Shown piece by piece: positions 24,910 to 37,559 of a stretch of 64,000 nt of DNA. How positions within the stretch are numbered: the first letter of the stretch is position 1; every line of letters begins with the position of its first letter. The stretch spans positions 33,893,501-33,957,500 of the forward strand of contig NC_090997.1 of the NCBI RefSeq assembly GCF_041146395.1. Reading direction: 5' to 3'. The notes beneath the pieces are model-generated. The model was not told the DNA's origin. It saw only the letters and a program-made list of their open reading frames with translations, and did no database searches. Source of the stretch: Eulemur rufifrons. Taxonomy: Eukaryota > Chordata > Mammalia > Primates > Lemuridae. A program made the translations under genes and the position numbers.

Positions 24910-24915
24910 GTATGT
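24853..24915. repeat. compound (TA)n(TG)n(TA)n microsatellite
   Basis: A TG run of about 11 units is flanked on both sides by TA runs with interruptions. Confidence 0.95.
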
Positions 24916-27045
24916 CTTCCAAAATGCAAATATTCAGAAACATTCTATATATCCAGAGAACATGTCTGGATAGTGTTTTAAATTTTCCAGTTTGGCACAG
25001 ACTGATCTGTGGTGTGATTTGGCACAGGTGAATCTCAGCCGCAGAGCACCACTTTTGTCTGTATGAATGATGTCTTCTCACCTTTACGAGGCCACCAGAT
25101 TGGATGCATAAATAAAATTAGTTGCTGCTTCTATTCTGCTTGTCCTGGACACTCACACAGCCAAATTTCACTGGGGATTCAGTACCACACAAAACAGTAT
25201 GGTTTTATGAACTGATTGCCCCAGGAGTTTTAGAGAGCCTTCTTAATTACTTTAGAAAGGCAGCTGCTCTCCTCACTCACTGTAAGTTGGACATTGTGTG
25301 TTTGCCCTCTGGGATCAGTCCTCAAGTGCATCTCTACCTGGTATTCCATCAGGAGCAACTGGTATGTTTGAAAATTTATTGCTTGATTTATTTTTCAAGA
25401 AGCTCAGTTTCCTACTCAGTAAAGAGAATATTCTCTGAGCAAAGAACATTTCGGTTACTGTTATCATCTATTTATCTGTTATATCTTTGCCCTATTAATG
25501 CATTTAATTGTAATAAAACTTTTAACACAAATAACTATAAGACAAGAATCTTTTTCAATATACCATTCCTAGCCTTGCTTTTATCTCCCTTTCACCTAAT
25601 GAAAAGTAAATTTCGTTTTCTTAATTTGTGAATTCAGTACACAACATAGACTCAACTTCCTTATATTTATGTTTAGTAAGGGTTTTTCCACCACACCAAT
25701 GTACACCCACAGTAAGCCCCTTATCTCTGGCTCCAAAACTTTTGGCCTGGGCTTAATCATTCCCATTGACCATTGCATTTGGGATACATTTGACTTTATC
25801 ACTAGGTACTTCAAGACATTATTATAACATCATAAAACAAATTACTTTATTTTTAACCCAAATCTTGTGAATCAAGGTAGATTTTTAAGCCTAATAAAAT
25901 GATGAGATGAGGAAAGACCACCCACATTCCATACATTTGTTTTGGCCTCTACACAAATACAAAAAATAATTGTCCAGTTTTTAATTGCAAGGAGTCTTAG
26001 AAATGTGCTTATGATTTTCAGTGTTTAAGAGAGTCACTTATAACTTTTTCTCTTTTGAAATCTTTCAAAATTTATCCCCTGATTAACTCATCTAGTTGAT
26101 AAATGGGGACTTTTTCAATGAAATATATTTAAGTGTTAAAATGACTTTCTCAGACTGAAAGAGGTTATTTTACTTCTGAAAGTTTTGGAGTTTGCCTCAT
26201 AGACTGTTAGTGCCTAAGGGAAGAAACAGGTCTTGTTCACCGACAGTGGTTCCTAGGAAATGCTCAAGAAGTTTACTTAGAGTTGCAGAATGTGCCAAGA
26301 TTATAAAAATTCTTTCCTGAAACTTTTGTAGATAGAAATTCATAGCTTATTTGCAAATGATGTTATGGTATGGTCAAAGCTTACTTTTGTATATTGTCAA
26401 ACTTGTATAATTATTATAATGTTATAAGAGAATTTAATGCAATGTGTAAAGAAACATTATGTTTGATATTTCCAAATCTGCTTATTCTTAGTTATTATTC
26501 TTACTTTGTGACCACTTCAACCTCACTTTTCTTGGAAAGGTCCTCAGTATCTGATACACTCAGACCACATTAAGATGTAAATGATCACCAAACTCTCTTA
26601 CAATGTTTGCATTTTAATCCACAACTTAGACTGAAGTGAATCATAACTCTTTTTTTGTATTCTGGGCATCTGAAGGCTAGTGAGTATGATGGGCAGCCCA
26701 AGAAGCTTTACTTGAAGTCTTAAAATCATTCCCTTCTGTGCTTAGAACACTGATGAAGATTCAGTCTACATTCCAAAACATCTGTTTTGAAAGAATAAAT
26801 GCCCAAGTAGGACCTTTTGAAAATAAAGTGGGTTTGTTATGCAAATTAGATATTAATTTTTGTCGATTTTAGTAGTCAATTACTTCATTTTTAGTGATGT
26901 GAAGGCAGTTTAATTTAAAAAGTGAAAATAGATAGAACAGGTACAGGGGCTAAGTAAAGCCCCAGGAGAAGTGTCTTTCATTGTACATTCCCTCTTCTAG
27001 AATGTTTCTTCTATTCCATATTCTCAATCTTGCTAATTCCTAGAT
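24916..27045. other. non-coding DNA
   Basis: A 169-codon plus-strand open frame spans 25122-25631. It resembles no protein family I know, has no start context of note and lies in AT-rich sequence, so I treat it as chance. No repeat is recognised here. Confidence 0.5.
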
Positions 27046-27049
27046 TCCT

Positions 27050-27285
27050 TTAGATCCATATGATAAGTCACCTCCTCTCTGAAGTCCATCCCAAGACTTC
27101 ACATGTCCAGTGACTGACTCCATCTCTGTTTCCTCAGCGCCTGGAGTGTTTAGTAGAAACATGGGAATTTCTCCCTCAACAGTGGTATCTCTCCTACTAG
27201 GCTTCTCTAGGCTCAGACTTTGTCTTTTATCTTTATTCCCAGTGCCAAGTAACTGGCTAGCTGAATGAATAAAAGTAAGTTACTA
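27050..27285 (+). repeat. L2 3' region
   Basis: 'gtcacctcctctctgaagtc', 'ctccatctctgtttcctcag', 'gactttgtcttttatcttta' and terminal 'gctgaatgaataaa' follow the sense-strand L2 order. Confidence 0.65.
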
Positions 27286-27719
27286 CAGATTATAGCCACA
27301 TGCCAATTTGAATTGTGGAGGAGTTATTTTCATGTTTGAATCTTCCAACTAAGCGATGATTAGTATTCTTGAGTCAACAGTTGAGATCTGTGCTCTGAAC
27401 TTTTCTCCTTCCTGATGAGTATTGGCCACTTCCTGTATTCTTACCCAAATATACTTCATGATAGATATTTCTTGGAATCATGAAATTTTTTATAGTAGTC
27501 TGTGGCTTTAAAGAGTATGAGATTTCTAAACACATTTAACAACATTTAGACAATGTATGTGTGGGCTGTACTTATTTAAAGGTTTTTAAATACTTCCTAT
27601 TAAGGGAAAAGTTAGTTTACCTTATGGTTAGCTATTCACTGGGATTGCCTTCTTGCAACTTGCTATCTCATCAGAGCCTCCCCCGCCACCCGCATAATAT
27701 AATTTAATCAATAGCAACT

Positions 27720-27870
27720 TCACTTTGAAATCTCCACCCATACCTATCCACTTGTTTATTCATCTACCTCCTTGACATCTCTGGTGATGTCTGATAGGCA
27801 TCTCTACCTGAATATATACAAAATCAGATTCATCACCTCATTCCAAACCTTGCACATACCATTGTGGCTC
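27720..27870 (+). repeat. L2-type fragment (sense)
   Basis: 'tgatgtctgataggcatctc' followed by a short block ending 'aaaatcagattcatcacctc' resembles the more 5' part of the L2-type repeat. It is separate from the piece at 27050-27285. Confidence 0.4.
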
Positions 27871-30800
27871 ACTAAGTTGTAGTGATTGGATGAGCCTGAG
27901 AAACATAAAGGTTGGGGTTTAAAGGTTGGCCTGTGATTTAACTAGTTTTATTGGCTTTGTTATTTGGTCATGTAATTTAACCTCCCCATGTTTGTTCTTC
28001 ATGGGTTGCATACGTGAAGAATTTAGCATTCAACTTCGTGCACAATGGGCTATTTTTCTGGATTTATATAATAGAATCTCATCATGGGATGGAACCGGAT
28101 TTTTTTTTTTTTTTCTTAGAATAAGATTGTTGAGATGAAGGACTGGACTGCTTTCAAATTATTTGTTTATTTTTAGCCATCACAGCACCTAACAGAGAGT
28201 GCTGCATTCAAAATGAACTCGTGATAGAGGCGGTGCCATGCTTATGGTTTCCCACACATTCTATCTTTTTGCACTGTGTTTGTTTCATATTTTCTTCCTT
28301 CTCCTAAACCTCTATTTGGCATGATCTTCCTTCTGACGTCTTTCCCTCTGATGCATAACTGTTCACCTATTTAGAGAGCAATCTTTATTATTGCTTCCTC
28401 TCAGTACATTTATATCTTGAACCTTAATTTTTTTACAGCTGAGAAGAATAAAGTTTATTGCCATGTAAGCATATTTACTTTAGTCACAATTACTGTTTAA
28501 CACTTTTTAATGATCAAAAGTACTAGGCATGAAGAATAGATATTTTATATTATAGGAATAAGAGGAAAAATAAGTAAAATTTTGTACTTTCCTTGTATAG
28601 TAAAATAAACATGGTTTGTTTCTTTTGTATTCTTTCTAGCAACTCAAGTGTGGTGGGGATGTGATGACATAAATAACTTTTGTCTGGAATGTTTTTATTT
28701 ATTGAAAAGCAGGTGTGGAGCAGCTACTCGGTAGATAACATTACACTGTGCCTGTGAGAGACAAAAACGAAATTAAAAATTAAATAATATTCACAAATAA
28801 TCAAACTGAAGGAGGTAAGTGATCAAAAACTCGAATTACCTCCTGGGAAAGAACATTCTTTTATATAATACCTAAAGGAATATTTTTCTCTCACCGTTAG
28901 AAAGGGCTTGTGATATCATTTAGTAATTACAACATTTTGGGCAACTTAAAAACTGACTCATTGTTCATCTTTTTGGAGATTGTTGTTGTTGTTGTCATTG
29001 TTTTTGTTTTGTTTAAACTGCCCTAATTATTAGTAAAAGAAAAATAAAGAAGGCTATTTTTGACAGCTACAAATACATACCATACAAATATGATGATCTA
29101 GAATGATTACCAAACTTTCTCTGAACTTAAAAAGGCTTAGAGAGTAGTATCAGTGAATTTGTGTTGCTCTTTTAAAAACTTTCCAAGATGAAATATTTTA
29201 AAGGTCTTCCAGAAAACTCATGCTTGGTAAAATAGTAGCTGCCTATTAAATTAGTCATGTTTTTAAGGAGACTTAATGTTTCATTTTATTAAGATTTGTC
29301 AAGGATGTGAAGCATTACACATTGCAGTTATCATCACGGTTGGTATTTAGCATAATTCACTCCTTGATGGATAGCCTTTTGGGTCAGTAGTTTCAAAATA
29401 TTTTGTCTTCTGCATATAAATGAGGACACTGAACTTTGCAGGGGCTTATCTCCCAGCATCCTCTCCCTGTTCCTCTCCTATTCCCCGTTCACCATTTCAT
29501 GGTTTCCACTCTACTCTCCTGGCTGTTCCCTCATCAGCAGGGCCTGCTCCAAGCATGGAGGTGATGTTGACCTCACACAAAAAGAGCAGGACAGGAGAGT
29601 GGGAACAGCTTTAAGGTGGCAAGTCTTTGGCATCTCCAGGACCAGACAATACTGTTGACTTGGTTTAGGCCTCACTTGTCCCACCCCTTTCTTTTCAGGA
29701 TCTCTCTGGCCTCCCCTAGAAGTATTCTATAGTCAATATAATAGGAGGGCCCATGATCACTGACAAAAAATGGCAGGGTTTCTCTAAGGAATCTCACAAC
29801 TTATCTAGAATCTGTTCTTGGGACACTTCTCATCTCGTTTCACAAGAACTAAGAGCTACCTCATCAGAGGTCTGCCTTACATTGTTCTCATTACACCGCA
29901 AAAAATGGAATAAGAAGAAAGATTCATGAGTTACTACCATCCCTGACATGGTGTAAGAAGGCCAAGTAAGGGGCTGGTTGAAAGGAAAGGTCCTATGGAA
30001 AATACCACTGGGGGTTGCAGGAATTACTCTTCAGGTGGCCATGTTCTTTGAAGGCGTAGTTTGAATCCTGGAAGAGAAAGCCATAAAAGCACATGCCAAT
30101 TAATTTTAAATTTCCCCTTATATTCCTCTGTAGGTAGTTGGTATGAGACAACCAAACATATTTTGGTCTGGTACTTGACACTTTAGGTTTCACAGAAGAC
30201 CATTTCTCTGGTGGGAAAAAAAAAATGACAAAATGTTTACATTTTCTAAGGGTATATATTAATATATAAAGCCAAATTTACTGCAAAGCAAATGGGCTTT
30301 AAGTGTCACAGTCCCTAACTTGCAGAGCCCCTTCCAAGGCTCTGAACTTAATTCCCCAAATTTATATTTGTAATTTTGCATTCTATTTTCTCAAAGAGAG
30401 ATCTACTTTTGGGTCTACCTTGTGGTTCAATGATAAATTCTACCTAGTTTTTATGTAACCCAAGTCCAATATGAAGAAACTCTGGGAAGTAAACTCTGTG
30501 ACTTGCTGAGCAATACAATTTTATCTGTAACACTCATAATGATTGTACTGAAATTTGAGCAACAGTGGGGTTACCTAAAATGGAAATATTTAATTATTGT
30601 AACAGGTAATATATAAATACTATCTTATAAAAGAGGAACTATTTTATTTATAGGCAATACTTGGTTGTGTATTTTAAAAGGCTCTATTTTATTCTCAAAA
30701 ACAATGCTTTTAACCTAAAATACACAGTCTATCTATCTGCATTTTGAGCCCCCTGACTCCCTCCTCCAGTATCTTTGGCCACCTGCAACGTTGTCTAAGA

Positions 30801-33650
30801 TTAAACCAGAGTTCCTAGAAGTGAGTGATCTGAAAATACACTCCCTTTTACCTTAATTGCTGCTGAACATTAAGTTTTAGGATGTCACACATCTCTAAAA
30901 TGAAATGAAATTTTTAAAAAAACAATGTTCAGATTTTTATTGTAAGTATAAAGATGTAAGTCAAGAATAAATCTAAAATTGGCATACCATGTCCAAAAGA
31001 TCCCAAATGCAAGTTCCCAAAGAAGGATATTAAGGTTTAGGAAAGTGAGCTAAGTATAGGACTTTCCCACTAAAGTATGGAGCTTTTAAAATGCATACTT
31101 CAGTTTTAAAGGAAGACTTTCTTTCAAAGACACGTCTTTTTCAAATTTTATGGTGTGAAACACAAAATATGTTCTTAAAAATACAGGTTGTATTAATGAA
31201 ATACAATTTTGGTAAATATTATTTGGAAAGCTATATGAAAGAAGAAGGGAGAATAAATTGAACCCATGAAATGACAGTTTGAGAAAATAATATGATCAAA
31301 TAGCTTAATTTAAGGCCATAATTCAAAGAAACTTTATTGGAATAGTGTGAATTAGATAAATGTAAAAGAAATAAGATATTTCTTAAAACTGTTATTTTCA
31401 TTGTTACTGTTAAATTTGTTTGTCTTTAATCTCATAAATCTCCCCTACGAGATTGCTGAAAACATGAAGTAGTTAGCCACATAGATATTTTATCAGCTAG
31501 ATAGACTGTATATTTTAAGATAAAAGCATTGTCTTTGAGAATAAAATAGAGAATTTTAAAATATCTGACCAAATATTGCTTATAAACAAAATAGTTCTCC
31601 CTTTATTAGATACTATTTATATATTATCTATTGTAATCATTAAATATTTCCATTTAATTTAAGACTGTGATTTGAGGGTAGACTCCATTTGTGTGATATG
31701 GTGTTTTAAATTAAATACAGAGTCTAAAGCTTTATTGTCATCATTTAAATCCCACCAAGAATTGCCGAGAATTTCTGGAAAGAGAATCAGTAGCATCCTT
31801 GTAACCCTCTAACTAGCTCTGTGTGGATTTTTCATGTTGTAAATTGGCCATTATATAAGAAACCTTCCAAATCAAGACTCATATGAAGTCATTAGAAGCA
31901 TGGTAACCTTGCCCAAAGCAATCAAGCTACTTCCTTCCTTTCCATGTAACTATGTTTTTCATGGATAATCCACCTTTTCAAATTTCCACTTGTTTACCCT
32001 CATTGGCAAAAAATCATCAAGAGCTGCCTGTGTGAAGGTGGTTATAGCATGCCAGAAGTTATGTAACCCACACCCTGTTGTCCTTGAGGTAATATCCCCA
32101 GGAGGCCATACCCTGGTATATTATGTTATTGGAGGGGGAGGGCTATTTCTTAACCTTGATGGAATTGCCTTCAGAGTCGCTTCATGAACTACATGAGAAG
32201 ATAGAGGCACATATTATAACATGAAAAAGGACTTTAACGTTAACATAAAAATTATAACTTTAAACTTTTTTTTTACCAAATGTAATAGGCTAATAAGCGA
32301 TTTACCCTTATTCTGAATCAATTTAGAGCTATAAATTTGAATCTCTTTATGCCTTTTAAAAAATTCCTTAATTTTCTTTTGAATAATTTAAGGCATTGAA
32401 ATTATGCATAATAGCTAATGTATAATGAAATGATTCAAAATACTTACAAAATATACTACAAGGTGATCTGAACTATATGTTTACTCAATATTAACATGAA
32501 AATGTGAAAATATGTTAATGTACTAAAGTAAAATCCTCATAATTATTTTATTATGAACATTTACACTTAAAATTTTTAAAGTACATTATTGTAAAATTCA
32601 AAATAAAGGGTAGTGAAAAGTCCAATAAGAAACTTATTAGGTACATTTATGATATAATGGTGAACTAATTTCTAGGGTTCCAACTAAATGTACAATTATG
32701 TTATTGTTTCCATCTTTCATAATTATGTATTTCATTGTTTATAAATATACTGCAATAAATACTCCTAAAATATTGGCCATGATCAATCACCAAATAAATC
32801 AGTTAAATGGTTTTAAAAAGATGTATACTGCTATAATATTAGCAAACACTCATTAAGAAATCAATGACATACTTTTTTAAAAAAGATGTCAGAAATAGTT
32901 TATAATAGGAAGTGTCTGGTCCTTGCCTCTACTCTTCCACTACTCTGTTCCTACATCTGTTTTCAGTTGCTCTTACAACAAACCATTAGGCTAGCTGAGC
33001 TCTAAAATTGTATTTCATCAAGTGAGAGGAGTGGGATGGGCTGGATATATCAAATTAAGGCAGCCACCAAAGCTGACAAGCCTGATATTTGTCTCTGCTC
33101 TGGAGTTCGACACCATTAAGCCTCCTATTATACTTGTGTTGATCTCTCAGACTCTTATCCCAACTTCACCCTTCCTTACACTATCCAGGGGAATTCAGGC
33201 CTTTGCCTTTTGTTTTTCTAGACAACTGCAGGTTTTTTTGAAAGTTGACAAAGGAAGGAAGAAAAATTGAAAATTGCCATTAGGCAAACACCACAGAAAT
33301 AATTATCAATAGCAAGATCTGCCAGTAGCTGTTAAAGTACATGAACAAAAGATGGAGGAGAAATAGGATATTTGCATAGTCTCAAAGTATTTCCTTCAAT
33401 ATATTTGTTAATTTCAAAGAAGGAAATGGGCACTTTATGGTGGAGAAACCCATTAACCAAGTCACTGGGTGATTTGGTTAATATCAGTAGTAATGAGATG
33501 TATCTATATCATGTTTCCTAATAGGATGGTGGTAATAGGATATATTGAAATTGCATATCCTTATATGGTAGTATTTTTGTTCATAATGCATAATCTTAAT
33601 CTAATGAGAAAATATCAGAAAAACTCAAGTTGAAAAAATTTTACAAAATA
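27871..33650. other. long unrecognised AT-rich stretch
   Basis: I see no gene, RNA gene or repeat with visible boundaries in this 5.8 kb. There is a T-run at 28100-28114 and a 'gttgtt' tract near 28981. The part at 29420-29720 is less AT-rich and may be an old, unrecognised element or conserved non-coding DNA. Confidence 0.5.
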
Positions 33651-33654
33651 ACTG

Positions 33655-34035
33655 ACCAATAATCTTTAAAAGTTTCAAGATCATTGAAGGGAAAAATAGA
33701 CTGAGGAACTGACACAAATTAGAGGAGACTAAAGAGACAAGTAATGCAATGTGGGATCTTGGTTTGGATCCTGGAACAGAACGAGAACATTGGTCGAAAA
33801 ACTATAAAATTCAAATAAAATTTTTGGTTAATTAATAATATCATAATGTTAATTTCTGGGTTTTGATAAATGTACTATGTTTATATAAGATGTTGACACT
33901 GGGAAGGTGGGGTGAAGGGTGTAGAGAAACTCTCCTAAACACCCTATAGTATGGGTTGTACTATTTTTGCCTCTTTTTCTGTAATTCTAGAATGAGTTTA
34001 AAATTTTAAAAGTGACTTCTTAAAAAGAAAAGTTG
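33655..34035 (+). repeat. old L1 (L1M/L1ME-type) 3' end
   Basis: 'agactgaggaactgacacaa', 'ggagactaaagagacaagta', 'tggatcctggaacag' and 'ggttttgataaatgtacta' are in the order of L1ME-type 3' UTRs, ending in a short A-rich tail near 34030. Confidence 0.65.
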
Positions 34036-34044
34036 ACAGTTCAA

Positions 34045-34232
34045 TATTATTTAACTGTATCTACTAAACATAATTACTGAGTGCCAACTAGTGGCAAGTG
34101 CTGCAAATGATGTGATGATGAGTAAATGCAATTTCTGTCCTCGAACAATTTATAGTTTGGTGAGAGCAATAAAATAAATTAAGCTAGTAATATGAGCATT
34201 GGCATAAAGGATCTAGAGATGACCTCCTGTTG

Positions 34233-34272
<40 letters not shown>

Positions 34273-34460
34273 GGGCAGGATAGTAGGTTTAGAAGAGATT
34301 TTATGTGCATGACATGAGATAGAACTTAAAGAATAGATAGGATTTTGATGGCAGACAGAGAAGCATTCCAGGCAGAGAGAATGAAAGTGAGCGTGTTTGG
34401 GAATAATAGGTGACCCAATTTGCCCAAGCATAGAGTGCTACTTGTGGGTTATTCCAGGTG
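34045..34460 (-). repeat. L2-type fragment (antisense) containing a TG repeat
   Basis: It begins 'attactgagtgccaactagt' and contains 'gcaatttctgtcctcgaaca'. After the TG repeat comes 'agcattccaggcagagagaa', a clear L2 antisense landmark. It lies directly next to the MaLR insertion. Confidence 0.6.
34239..34269. repeat. (TG)n microsatellite
   Basis: About 15 uninterrupted TG units inside the L2-type fragment. Confidence 0.98.
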
Positions 34461-34469
34461 ACTCAGTAG

Positions 34470-34849
34470 TGTATATCTTAGTCAGCTCAGGCTGCTATAG
34501 CAAAGTACTATAGACTAGATGGCTTAAACAACATAAATTTATTTTTTTATAGTTCTGGAGCCTGGAAATCCCTGGTGCTGACTGATTTGGTTCCTGGCGA
34601 GGGCTCTCTTTCTGGCTTGTAGATAGATAGCTTCTCTCTGTGTCCTCACATGGTAGAGAGAGAGCACAAGAGCTCTCTGGTGTCTCTTCTTATAAAGACA
34701 CTAATCCTATTAGATCAGAACCTCTACCCTTATGATCTAATTTTACCTTAATTGCCTCTGTCAAGGCTTTATCTTCACATGCATTCACATTGGGGATTGG
34801 GGCTTCAACATATGAATTTTGGAAGGACACTAGCATTTAGTCTATAACA
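34470..34849 (-). repeat. MaLR 3' LTR (MLT1A-like)
   Basis: In plus-strand reading it contains 'gtcagctcaggctgctatag', 'tagttctggagcctggaaat', 'tgtgtcctcacatggtagag' and 'ggcttcaacatatgaatttt', the antisense landmarks of MLT1-type LTRs. A purine-rich tract (minus strand, 34850-34861) sits just upstream of it in element sense, where the polypurine primer is expected. Confidence 0.85.
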
Positions 34850-36311
34850 TTCCTCCCCTGGCTTTCCAAAATTCATGTCCCTCTTGCATGCAAAATATTA
34901 ATACATTTCATCCCCCAAAATCTTGACCCATTTAAGCATCAACTCTAAAGTCTAAATTCCAAAATCTCATCTAAATATCATCTAAGTCAGATATGAATGA
35001 GACTCAAGGTATGATTCATCCTGTGGCAAAATTCCTCTCCAGATATGAACTCCTGAAGTCAGACAAGTTATATGCTTCCAAAATACAGTGGTGGGACAGG
35101 CATAGGATAGACATTCCCATTACAAGAGGGGAAAATCAAAAAGAAGGAAGGGATGATTGGTCCCAAGCAAATCCAAAATCTAACAAAGCAAATTCCATTA
35201 GATCTTGAGGCTCAAGAATAATCCTTTTGGGCTTGATGTTTCACCTTCCAGGCCCACTAGGGTGGCAGCATCACTGCCACAGCTCTGCAGAATGGCCCTG
35301 TCTCGTGGTCTCTGTGGCAAAACCCACCCTCTGAAACCAAGGAGGAAACAGCTTTGCCCACCCCTCACCCTTCACCCCCAGGCCTGTGGTGGGAGTGGCA
35401 GCCCTGATGACCTATGAATTGCCTTCAGAGTCATTCTTCCCTTTTCTTGAAGAATAGTGCATGTTCACAACCAAATAGCTCTACAGTCCAGTCGTACAAT
35501 CCAAGAAATTTGACAGCCTTCTTTTATTCTATCACACTTTCTCTATCCCCTTTAGTTTGAACTCCTAGTGTCTCTCTGCTGAACTGGCTGATTATATTCA
35601 TGGATTGTACTCATGATTTCTTTATCGAATGGTTGTTCAGCTACACCCTTGGTGCTCTCTTCAGAACAAGCTTTCTCATTTTTTAAAATACAGATAAGCT
35701 GAGAATTTTCCAAATCTCCAACTTCTGGTTCCTTTTCACTTCAAAATTCCTTCTTCAATCCACTTCTCTCCTCTTAAATTTTACTATAAGCAGTAAAGAG
35801 GATCTAAGCTGCACCTTTGATACTCTGCTCAGAAATCTCACTGGCTGAATATCCAATTTTATTGCTCAAAATTTCTACTTTCCACAAAACACTAGAAGAC
35901 AATTCAACCAAGTTCTTTGGCACTTTGTAGTAAGGGTCATCTTTCCTCCAGTTTTTAATAAATTATTCCTCAGTTCCATCTAGGTCCTCATCAGAATGAC
36001 CTTTAATGTCCATATTTCTACTGACATTGTTTTCATGATTATTTATGTATTCTCTGAGAAGATGAAAGCTTTCTCTCTGGCTCTTCTGTTTTCTTTCTGA
36101 GCCCTCACCTTAATTACCTTTAATGTCCATATTTCTATTAGCAGTTCCTTCATGGTAATCTCTTCCTTTCCTAGCATGCACCTCCAACTCCTCCAGCCTC
36201 TACCTATCACCAAGTTCCTAAACCCTTCAGAACTCCTAGTTTTTTTGTTTGTTTGTTCGTTTGTTTGTAGATATTTGTTACAGCAATACCCTACTTCTCA
36301 GTCCCCAAATC
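34850..36311 (-). repeat. MaLR internal region, non-coding
   Basis: Plus-strand phrases such as 'aatcttgacccatttaagca' near 34919, 'ccaggcctgtggtgggagtg'-like text near 35378, 'ctgaatatccaattttattg' near 35844 and 'acctatcaccaagttcctaa' near 36203 follow MaLR internal sequence read backwards. A (TTTG)n tract lies at about 36240-36270. There are no reading frames of viral type. Confidence 0.75.
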
Positions 36312-36683
36312 TGCCTTAATCATCTCAGACTGCCATAACACAATACCATAGTGGTATGAAAAGAATAAGTGGTTTCAGCAACGTAAATTTATGTTCCCAC
36401 AGTTCTGGCAGCTAGATGTCCCAGATTGAGGTGCCAGCCAGTTCAGTTCCTGGCTCTCGTCCTGGCTTGTAGACAGCCACCTTCTTGTTCTCCTCACACA
36501 GCGAGGAGAGATAGCATTTGAGATCTCTCATGTTGCTTATAAGGACATGAATCCTATGGTATCAGAGTCCCACTCTTACGACCTTGGTTAATCTCAATTA
36601 TCTCCCTACAGGTGCTAGTCACATTGAGGGTTGAGGATTTAACATATGGATTTTAGAAGGACACAAACATTAAGTTCTTAACA
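36312..36683 (-). repeat. MaLR 5' LTR (MLT1A-like)
   Basis: It is homologous to 34470-34849: the blocks 'cacagttctggcagctagat', 'cctggcttgtagacagccac' and 'gaggatttaacatatggatt' align with the other LTR. The two are clearly diverged, which indicates an old insertion. Confidence 0.85.
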
Positions 36684-37222
36684 GTAGACAGCTTTTACTT
36701 TGAGAAAATTGATTGAGTCACTTGCTGAGAGAGAAAGGAATACGGCTACTGATGTATTTTATAAGGAGTTTACAGGGAGGGCTTGTAGGGTTGTGTGGAA
36801 AGCTTAGATGTGTCTGTTGTCAGAATAGATAAAAGGATTTCTCATAGTTATGTTACCAGCATTTTGATAAAGTCTCTGTAAGAAGGAATACTCAAGCTTT
36901 CATGAACCTTATTTCAAACCATATACCTTTGTGTTTTTTACTTGGGTCTTGTTTTCTAGAGAGACAAGATAATGACAGCGAATACATTTATATTCATTAC
37001 TTTAAAATTATGCTGCATCTTGGGCTTAAATTTTCTAATATTATTTATTCAGGAAATAGCACCAATTTTATAAAATATGTAGTAATTTCACCTTTATATG
37101 TAACAAAGTATATCAGAAGTATCAAAAAGTAACCCTGACAACAGCTTCCTTGCAACCTAGTCCATGATGGCAGAGAGTACATGGGCATGCAGATTCTGGG
37201 TAGAAAATACTTGTTTGTGGTG

Positions 37223-37224
<2 letters not shown>
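36684..37224. other. non-coding AT-rich DNA
   Basis: No feature recognised. Confidence 0.5.

Positions 37225-37256
<32 letters not shown>
37225..37256. repeat. (AC)n microsatellite
   Basis: About 15 AC units, passing into a short TA/CA mix. Confidence 0.98.
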
Positions 37257-37259
<3 letters not shown>

Positions 37260-37404
37260 TATATATCACCAGAAAAATATCTATGTATATTAAGCATTTT
37301 TTTTAACAGAAGAAAGACAAAAAGATCCATTAAGATTGTATCATATACATGAGTAGGCAGCCTAGTGTTTTTAAAAATAGAAGTACAAAAGTTTTGTATC
37401 AGAA

Positions 37405-37520
37405 GTCCCAGGTTCTAGTTTAGTCAGTACTTTCTAGCTGTACATGATTTGGAAAGTGATACCTTCCTAGGGCTTCAATTTTCTCATGTGAGGAAAATGG
37501 AAGCTCTATCCTCTGCCATA
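37405..37520 (-). repeat. MIR SINE fragment (antisense)
   Basis: 'cccaggttctagtttagtca', 'tttctagctgtacatgattt' and 'ggcttcaattttctcatgtg' follow the MIR reverse complement. Confidence 0.6.
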
Positions 37521-37559
37521 CCTACAAATTTGTCACATTCAGAAGTCATCATTCTCAAG

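Larger units (their letters stand above)
34470..36683 (-). mobile_element. complete MaLR (ERVL-MaLR, MLT1-type) element with two LTRs
   Basis: This is an old non-autonomous endogenous retrovirus-like element on the minus strand. Two LTRs of about 370-380 bases enclose about 1.46 kb of internal sequence. The outer bases are TGT...ACA on the plus strand, and a GTAG lies immediately outside both ends (34466-34469 and 36684-36687), likely what is left of a 5-base target duplication. The internal part follows the order of MaLR internal sequence and has no credible gag, pol or env frame. Intact two-LTR copies are much less common than solo LTRs. Confidence 0.85.

Noticed and set aside
25122..25631. 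169-codon plus-strand frame as a gene
   Set aside because: No domain, signal or start context, AT-rich composition and no neighbours that support it. Likely chance.
34993..35417. Small plus-strand frames within the MaLR as viral or host genes
   Set aside because: They are antisense to non-coding MaLR internal sequence and have no viral motifs.
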